In this document: piece after piece, positions 59,398 through 64,000 of the stretch
Numbering within the stretch: position 1 is the first letter of the stretch
Layout: every line of letters starts with the position of its first letter
Source of the DNA: Micromonospora rosaria
Lineage (GTDB): Bacteria > Actinomycetota > Actinomycetes > Mycobacteriales > Micromonosporaceae
Reading direction: 5' to 3'
Length of the DNA: 64,000 bases
Assembly (NCBI RefSeq): GCF_001567585.1
Contig: NZ_LRQV01000012.1
Span: forward strand, 20,253-84,252
Notes under the pieces: generated by a model
Seen by the model: only the letters and a program-made list of their open reading frames with translations
What the model was told of the DNA's origin: nothing
Database searches by the model: none
Program-made: the position numbers and the translations under genes

Positions 59398-60879
59398 GTG
59401 CGGACGGTGAGCGGACGGACGGACCGGGTGGTGGTCGTCGGCGCCGGGCTGGGCGGGCTGGCCGCCGCCCTGCACCTGGCCGGCAGCGGCCGGCAGGTGA
59501 CCGTGCTGGAGCGGGAGCCCGTGCCGGGCGGCCGGGCCGGGCGGCTCGGCGTCGACGGGTACGAGTTCGACACCGGCCCGACCGTGCTCACCATGCCCGA
59601 CCTGATCGCCGAGGCGCTCGGCGCGGTCGGCGAGGAGTTGGCCGACTGGCTCGACCTCACGCCCCTGGACCCGGCGTACCGGGCGTACTACCCGGACGGC
59701 TCCACGCTGGACGTGATCACCGACACCACCCGGATGGCCGCCGAGATCTCGACGGTCTGCGGCCCCCGGGAGGCCGACGGGTACCTGCGCTTCGTCGACT
59801 ACGCCCGGGAGCTGTGGCGGCTGGAACGGGCCGACTTCATCGAGCGCAACCTCGACGCCCCGACCGACCTGCTCACCGGCAACCTGCTGAAACTGCTCGC
59901 CAACGGGGCCTTCCGGCGGCTCCAGACCAAGATCGAGCAGTTCTTCCGCGACCCGCGTACCCAACGGATCTTCTCCTTCCAGGCGATGTACGCCGGCCTC
60001 GCCCCGCACGACGCGCTGGCCATCTACGCGGTCATCGCGTACCTGGACTCGGTGGCCGGGGTGTACTTCCCGCGCGGCGGCATCCACGCGGTCTCCAAGG
60101 CGATGGCCGGCGCCGCCGAGAAGCACGGCGTGCAGGTGCGCTACGGCACCACGGTGACCCGGGTGCAGACCACGCACGGCCGGGCGACCGGCGTGGTCAC
60201 CGCCGACGGCGAACTGGTCCCGGCCGACGTGGTGGTGCTCAACCCGGACCTGCCGGTGGCCTACCGCGACCTGCTGCCGCCGTCGCGGCCCCGCCGGCTC
60301 GACCACTCCCCCTCCTGCGTGGTGCTGCACGTCGGCTCCCGGCAGGAGTACCGCCGGATCGCCCACCACAACATCCACTTCGGTCGCGCCTGGAAGGGCA
60401 CCTTCGACCAGGTGATCCGACGCGGCGAGCTGATGACCGACCCGTCGCTGCTGGTCACCAACCCGAGCCGGACCGACCCCTCGGTCGCCCCCGCCGGCCG
60501 GCACACCTACTACGTGCTGGCCCCGGTGCCGAACCTGGACCGGGCCCCCTTCGAGTGGCGCGGCGACCTCACCCGCCGCTACTCCGACCAGCTCATCGGC
60601 ACCCTGGAGGAACGCGGGTACGTCGGCTTCGGCGACGGCGTCGAGGTGCTGCGAGCGGTCACCCCGGCCGAGTGGGCCGAGCAGGGGATGGCCGCCGGCA
60701 CCCCGTTCGCCGCAGCGCACAGCCTTTTCCAGACCGGGCCGTTCCGCCCGTCGAACCTGCACCGCACACTGTCCAACGTGGTTTTCGTAGGCTCGGGTAC
60801 CCAACCGGGGGTCGGCGTACCGATGGTGCTCATCTCCGGCAAGCTCGCCGCCGCCCGCGTCACAGGAGGTACCGCATGA
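59398..60879 (+). CDS. crtI: Phytoene desaturase (CrtI-type)
   Basis: 493 residues. FAD-binding VVVVGAGLGGLAAALHLAGSGRQVTVLER at the N-terminus, PGGRAGRLGVDGYEFDTGPTVLTMP, and the bacterial CrtI C-terminal FVGSGTQPGVGVPMVLISGKLAAARV. Introduces double bonds into phytoene to give lycopene. GTG at 59398 lies 8 nt behind AGGAGG; an in-frame GTG at 59389 would sit inside that site. Its stop overlaps idi (ATGA). Confidence 0.95.
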   Translation: MRTVSGRTDRVVVVGAGLGGLAAALHLAGSGRQVTVLEREPVPGGRAGRLGVDGYEFDTGPTVLTMPDLIAEALGAVGEELADWLDLTPLDPAYRAYYPDGSTLDVITDTTRMAAEISTVCGPREADGYLRFVDYARELWRLERADFIERNLDAPTDLLTGNLLKLLANGAFRRLQTKIEQFFRDPRTQRIFSFQAMYAGLAPHDALAIYAVIAYLDSVAGVYFPRGGIHAVSKAMAGAAEKHGVQVRYGTTVTRVQTTHGRATGVVTADGELVPADVVVLNPDLPVAYRDLLPPSRPRRLDHSPSCVVLHVGSRQEYRRIAHHNIHFGRAWKGTFDQVIRRGELMTDPSLLVTNPSRTDPSVAPAGRHTYYVLAPVPNLDRAPFEWRGDLTRRYSDQLIGTLEERGYVGFGDGVEVLRAVTPAEWAEQGMAAGTPFAAAHSLFQTGPFRPSNLHRTLSNVVFVGSGTQPGVGVPMVLISGKLAAARVTGGTA

Positions 60880-61616
60880 CGTCCCGCGAGGGACACCCGG
60901 TCGAGCCGCTGTCCCGGGAGGGACACCCGGTGGAGCCGCCGTCCCGGGAGGGGCACCCGGTGGAGCCGCTGTCGCGGGAGGGACACCGGGGGGAGCCATC
61001 GTCCCGGGAGGGACACCTCGTCGAGTTGGTCGACCACACCGGGCGGGCGCTCGGCAAGACCACCGTGTCGGCCGCCCACCAGCCGCCCGGCCAGTTGCAC
61101 CGGGCGTTCTCGGTGCTGCTGACCGACGCGGCCGGCCGGGTGCTGCTGCAACGGCGGGCCGAGGTGAAGACCCGGTTCCCGCTGCGCTGGGCGAACTCCT
61201 GCTGCGGCCACCCCGAGCCGGGTGAGGCGCCGGCGACGGCCGCCAACCGCCGGCTCGGCGAGGAACTGGGCGTCGGTCCGGTCGACCTGACCGAGGTCGG
61301 GGTGTACGTCTACTACGCCGAGGACCCGGTCACCGGCCGGGTCGAGTACGAGTACGACCACGTCCTGCGCGGGGAACTGCCGGCCGACGCACCGGTACGC
61401 CCCGACCCGGCCGAGGTGGCCGAGCTGCGCTGGGCGAACCCGGCCGCCGTGGCGGCCGACCTGGCGGCCGATCCGCAGCCGTACGCGCCCTGGCTGGGCG
61501 GCGTGCTCGACCGGCTGCTCCGGCCGACGGCCCAGCACGGTCCGGCGGCCGACCACGCTCCGGCGCGGTCGGCTGGCGAGACGGACGACGGTGTGGAGCC
61601 GTCGGGTGGTCGATGA
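60876..61616 (+). CDS. idi: Isopentenyl-diphosphate isomerase, type I
   Basis: 246 residues. Nudix-fold IPP isomerase with the catalytic Cys in WANSCCGHPEPGE, the Glu in YEYDHVL and QLHRAFSVLL. It interconverts IPP and DMAPP to feed crtE. The N-terminus is unusual: five tandem copies of a 10-residue unit (SREGHxVEx) before the normal LVELVDHTGRALGKTTV core. The last copy corresponds to the ordinary start of Idi proteins. ATGA overlap with crtI. Confidence 0.93.
   Translation: MTSREGHPVEPLSREGHPVEPPSREGHPVEPLSREGHRGEPSSREGHLVELVDHTGRALGKTTVSAAHQPPGQLHRAFSVLLTDAAGRVLLQRRAEVKTRFPLRWANSCCGHPEPGEAPATAANRRLGEELGVGPVDLTEVGVYVYYAEDPVTGRVEYEYDHVLRGELPADAPVRPDPAEVAELRWANPAAVAADLAADPQPYAPWLGGVLDRLLRPTAQHGPAADHAPARSAGETDDGVEPSGGR
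60882..61031 (+). repeat. Five 30-bp in-frame tandem repeats at the start of idi
   Basis: Units at 60882, 60912, 60942, 60972 and 61002, each 30 bp, beginning TCCCGG/CGAGGGACAC and differing at a few positions. Each encodes SREGHPVEPL or a variant. Units also contain GGGAGG, a ribosome-binding-like sequence, so internal initiation at GTG-like codons is possible. Confidence 0.9.
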
Positions 61617-62658
61617 GGCGCTGAGCGCGGGGGCGGTCGCCCGCCGACTGGGGGTGGCCGTCACCACGCTGCGGACCTGGCACCAGCGGTACGGCCTCGG
61701 GCCGAGCCAGCACACCCCCGGACACCACCGGCGCTACACCCCCGCCGACCTGGCCCGCCTGGAGATCATGCGGCGGCTCACCGCCGAGGGGATCAGCCCG
61801 GCCGAGGCGGCCCGCTGGGCCCGCCAGGCCCCCGACCTGGCCCCGACCCCCGAGCCGGGTCCACCCCGGCTGGCCACCGGCACCCGGGTCGACGGCCCCG
61901 GCCCCCACCCCGACCCTGGCACCGGCGTCGGGACCGGTGGCACCAGAACCGACGGCACCGGGCGGGACGGTGGCGGGGCTACCATCCCGGTCGGCCGGGC
62001 CGGTCCGGCCGCGCGCGGCCTGGCCCGCGCCGCCATGCGCCTCGACGCGGTGTCGATCGCCACCGTCATCGCCCGGTCGCTGGCCGCCGACGGGGTGATC
62101 GCCACCTGGGACCGGCTGCTCCGGCCGGTGCTCGTCGGGATCGGCGAACGGCACGCGGCCACCTCCCGGCTGATCGAGGTGGAGCACCTCTTCTCCCGGT
62201 GCGTGTCGGAGGCGTTCGCCGCGGTGACCCGGTCCGGCACGACCACCGGACCGGCCCGGATCCTGCTCTCCTGCGCCGACGAGGAGCAGCACAGCCTGCC
62301 GCTGGAGGCGCTGGCCGCCGCGCTCACCGAGGCCGGCACCGCGTACCGGATGCTCGGTGCCCGGGTGCCCCCGGCGGCGCTGGTCGAAGCCGTGGACCGG
62401 ACCGGACCGGCGGGGGTGGTGATCTGGTCGCACACCCGGGCCACCGCCGACCCGCACCAGCTCACCACCCTGCTCGCCGTCCCCCGCCGGCCGCTGCTGG
62501 TGCTCGCCGCCGGGCCGGGCTGGCGGGCCGACACGCTGCCGGCCGGGGTGGTCCGCCCCGTCGACCTGGCCGAGGCGGTCTCGCTCGCCGTCGCCGTCCG
62601 TGACGCCCTGGAACAGTCGGCGTCACCGGCCCTGCCGCGATCCGGGGGCCTCCACTAG
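61606..62658 (+). CDS. MerR-family cobalamin-binding-type regulator (LitR/CarH-like)
   Basis: 350 residues. MerR helix-turn-helix (about 1-70: LSAGAVARRLGVAVTTLRTWHQRYGLGP), a Pro/Gly linker (about 80-130), a helical B12-binding cap (about 140-205) and a cobalamin-binding-like Rossmann domain (about 215-345). The cap keeps EH in LIEVEHLF, but the Trp of the Wx9EH motif is replaced (GERHAATS); the DxHxxG motif appears as EEQHSLP, with Pro for Gly. LitR/CarH proteins derepress carotenoid genes in light. GTG 61606 with GGAG 8 nt upstream, overlapping the idi stop; GTG 61591 is an alternative. Confidence 0.82.
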   Translation: MVDEALSAGAVARRLGVAVTTLRTWHQRYGLGPSQHTPGHHRRYTPADLARLEIMRRLTAEGISPAEAARWARQAPDLAPTPEPGPPRLATGTRVDGPGPHPDPGTGVGTGGTRTDGTGRDGGGATIPVGRAGPAARGLARAAMRLDAVSIATVIARSLAADGVIATWDRLLRPVLVGIGERHAATSRLIEVEHLFSRCVSEAFAAVTRSGTTTGPARILLSCADEEQHSLPLEALAAALTEAGTAYRMLGARVPPAALVEAVDRTGPAGVVIWSHTRATADPHQLTTLLAVPRRPLLVLAAGPGWRADTLPAGVVRPVDLAEAVSLAVAVRDALEQSASPALPRSGGLH

Positions 62659-62696
62659 CGTCGGGGAGTCCGTGTACCCCCTCACCCGGAGCGAGA

Positions 62697-63488
62697 ATGC
62701 CCCTTCGCGCCCCCCTCGCGCTCGTCCTCGGTCTGCTGCTGCTGGTCACCGGCTGTGGTCGGGCCGGCAGCCGACCCGGGTCCGGCACCGCCGCGCCCGC
62801 CTGGTCCACCGCCCCGTCGCCCACCCCGACACCGGTCGCCACGCCGAGCCCGAAGCGCACCGGCCCGCCCCCGCCGGTGCGACCCCGCCCCACCGGGCTC
62901 CCCGCCGGGCTGCGCAAGACCACCGGGGTACGCGGGGTGGCGCTGACCTTCGACGACGGGCCCGACCCGGTCTACACCCCCCAGGTGCTCGACCAGCTCC
63001 GGGCGGCCCGGGTGAAGGCGACCTTCTGCGTGATCGGCAGCCGGGCCCGCCGGTACCCGGACCTGGTCGCCCGGATCGCCCGGGAGGGACACCAGCTCTG
63101 CAACCACAGCTGGGACCACGACATCGAGCTGGGCCGGCGGTCCACGGCCGCGATCCGGGCCGACCTGAAGCGGACCAGCGCGGCGATCCGGGACGCCGTG
63201 CCGGACGCCAGGATCCCGTTTTACCGCCAGCCGGGCGGCCGGTGGACCGCCGAGGTGGTGGCGGTCGCCAAGGAGCTGGGGATGCGCTCGCTGCACTGGA
63301 CCGTCGACCCGCAGGACTGGGCGAAGCCCACCGGCCCCACCATCACCAAGCGGGTGACCACCGCCGCCCGCCCCGGCGCGGTGGTGCTGCTGCACGACGG
63401 GGGCGGTGACCGCCGCGCCACGATGAGTGCCTGCCGGCACGTGATCAAGGACCTCAAGCGCCGGTACGGCATCGTCAAACTGCGCTGA
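62697..63488 (+). CDS. Polysaccharide deacetylase (CE4) lipoprotein
   Basis: 263 residues. Lipoprotein signal with LLVTGCG (Cys near 20), a Pro-rich spacer (about 25-75), then a NodB domain: LTFDDGPDP (catalytic Asp), HSWDHDIELG (metal His pair), FYRQPGGRWT and VLLHDGGG. Removes N-acetyl groups from peptidoglycan or chitin-like polymers at the cell surface. ATG at 62697 with GGAG upstream. Independent unit 38 nt behind the regulator gene. Confidence 0.92.
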   Translation: MPLRAPLALVLGLLLLVTGCGRAGSRPGSGTAAPAWSTAPSPTPTPVATPSPKRTGPPPPVRPRPTGLPAGLRKTTGVRGVALTFDDGPDPVYTPQVLDQLRAARVKATFCVIGSRARRYPDLVARIAREGHQLCNHSWDHDIELGRRSTAAIRADLKRTSAAIRDAVPDARIPFYRQPGGRWTAEVVAVAKELGMRSLHWTVDPQDWAKPTGPTITKRVTTAARPGAVVLLHDGGGDRRATMSACRHVIKDLKRRYGIVKLR

Positions 63489-63529
63489 CCTGCGGTTTCA
63501 CGGGCCGGGACCCCCTGCGCCATACCGGT

Positions 63530-63559
63530 TTGGTCGACCGGCCGGCCATCACGTATGCT
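63530..63559 (+). promoter_or_regulatory. Candidate tRNA cluster promoter
   Basis: TTGGTC (63530-63535), 18-bp spacer, TATGCT (63554-63559), about 72 nt before tRNA-Glu. The region between (63560-63631) could be a processed leader. A TTGCGA/AATGAT pair nearer the tRNA is too tightly spaced. Confidence 0.4.
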
Positions 63560-63631
63560 TTGCAGGCCTCCGGCGGGGCCGGATGGGAGCAAGTCCGCTA
63601 GAAGTTGCGAGTGTGCAATGATGGCGGGGCC

Positions 63632-63704
63632 GCCCTCATCGTCTAGCGGCCCAGGACGCCGCCCTTTCAAGGCGGTAGCACGGGTTCGAATCCCGTTGGG
63701 GGCA
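63632..63704 (+). tRNA. tRNA-Glu (anticodon TTC)
   Basis: 73 nt. Acceptor GCCCTCA with TGGGGGC, anticodon stem-loop CCGCC-CTTTCAA-GGCGG, T-arm ACGGGTTCGAATCCCGT, discriminator A. No encoded CCA. Followed by a small hairpin before tRNA-Asp. Confidence 0.97.
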
Positions 63705-63735
63705 CGGTCCGGCTTCGGCCGGAGGCAACACGCAA

Positions 63736-63809
63736 GGTCCTGTGGAGCAGTTGGAGTGCTCGCCGCCCTGTCAAGGCGGAGGTCGCGGGTTCAAGTCCCG
63801 TCAGGACCG
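63736..63809 (+). tRNA. tRNA-Asp (anticodon GTC)
   Basis: 74 nt. Acceptor GGTCCTG with CAGGACC, anticodon loop CTGTCAA on a CCGCC/GGCGG stem, T-arm CGGGTTCAAGTCCCG, discriminator G. Second member of the Glu-Asp-Phe cluster, the arrangement found in many actinobacteria. Confidence 0.97.
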
Positions 63810-63818
63810 CAAACGCTG

Positions 63819-63843
63819 ACGCCGCGTGCACACCGCGCGGCGT
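63819..63843 (+). terminator. Hairpin after tRNA-Asp
   Basis: 8-bp stem ACGCCGCG / CGCGGCGT with a 9-nt loop, followed by TTCTG. tRNA-Phe probably has its own promoter; a TACGAT -10-like hexamer lies at 63893-63898, 12 nt before it. Confidence 0.55.
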
Positions 63844-63910
63844 TCTGCGTATCGGCCCATGTGCCCCTCGGGCGGCGACCCCGTCCACCGGGTACGATGA
63901 GCCGAGACCC

Positions 63911-63984
63911 GGCCAGGTAGCTCAGTTGGTACGAGCGTCCGACTGAAAATCGGAAGGTCGGCGGTTCGACCCCGCCCCTGGCCA
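63911..63984 (+). tRNA. tRNA-Phe (anticodon GAA)
   Basis: 74 nt. Acceptor GGCCAGG with CCTGGCC, anticodon loop CTGAAAA on TCCGA/TCGGA, T-arm GGCGGTTCGACCCCGCC, discriminator A. No encoded CCA. The sequence ends 16 nt later. Confidence 0.97.
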
Positions 63985-64000
63985 CATAGCCTTTCGCCGG

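Overview
The window is very GC-rich (roughly 73-74% by eye), with GTG starts, ATGA/GTGA stop-start overlaps, several candidate leaderless promoters, a Tad pilus locus, an rsbRST stressosome operon, a cobalamin-type MerR regulator in a carotenoid cluster and a DinB-fold mycothiol-type enzyme. All this points to an actinobacterium, most likely Micromonosporaceae (Micromonospora or a close relative). It reads as chromosomal core sequence with short accessory insertions. No transposase, rRNA or CRISPR array is visible.

Layout. 0-5.5 kb: a HAMP-array sensor kinase (cut by the left edge) divergent from an ATPase-GAF-PP2C phosphatase. 5.5-14.3 kb: metabolic and envelope genes (FAD oxidase, oligopeptidase B, threonine ammonia-lyase-like enzyme, family 2 glycosyltransferase, ECF sigma factor with membrane partner, DinB-fold protein). 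14.4-20.5 kb: a six-gene stressosome operon (rsbR, rsbS, rsbT, RsbT-RsbX fusion, histidine kinase, receiver-PP2C), divergent from a STAS antagonist. 20.5-29 kb: transporters with their own regulators, mscL, a small gene with an SOS-box-like promoter, PP2C, an FMN reductase behind a SoxR box, and a secreted GH5 cellulase. 29.3-31.6 kb: tRNA-Lys followed by a lower-GC AbiE-like pair with two elaborate palindromes at its 5' end. 32-37 kb: a DeoR-controlled polyol ABC uptake operon with its dehydrogenase. 37-42 kb: nucleotidyltransferase, zinc-ribbon protein, GH65 phosphorylase/hydrolase, PAP2 phosphatase. 42-52.6 kb: a complete monoderm Tad locus with prepilin peptidase divergent from it. 52.7-55.6 kb: a Rieske protein bracketed by two gene remnants, then a flavoprotein disulfide reductase. 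55.8-62.7 kb: photolyase and carotenoid genes (crtB divergent from crtE-crtI-idi-litR-like). 62.7-64 kb: a polysaccharide deacetylase lipoprotein and tRNA-Glu, tRNA-Asp, tRNA-Phe.

Themes. Partner-switching signalling is dense: four PP2C-type phosphatases, three STAS proteins, three RsbW/RsbT-type ATPase domains and two histidine kinases, nearly all in the first 27 kb. Photolyase, carotenoid genes and a B12-type MerR protein form a light-protection block. A 56-bp palindromic element occurs four times, always at a gene 3' end, and supplies the stop codon of one neighbour each time.

Best candidates for new biology: the AbiE-like pair (antitoxin with a possible nuclease-like N-domain, twin palindromes, tRNA-linked), the dispersed stop-supplying palindrome, the SOS-box leaderless gene at 23.1 kb, the extended stressosome operon, and the 5 x 30-bp in-frame expansion at the start of idi. 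All calls come from reading the sequence. No database search was run.
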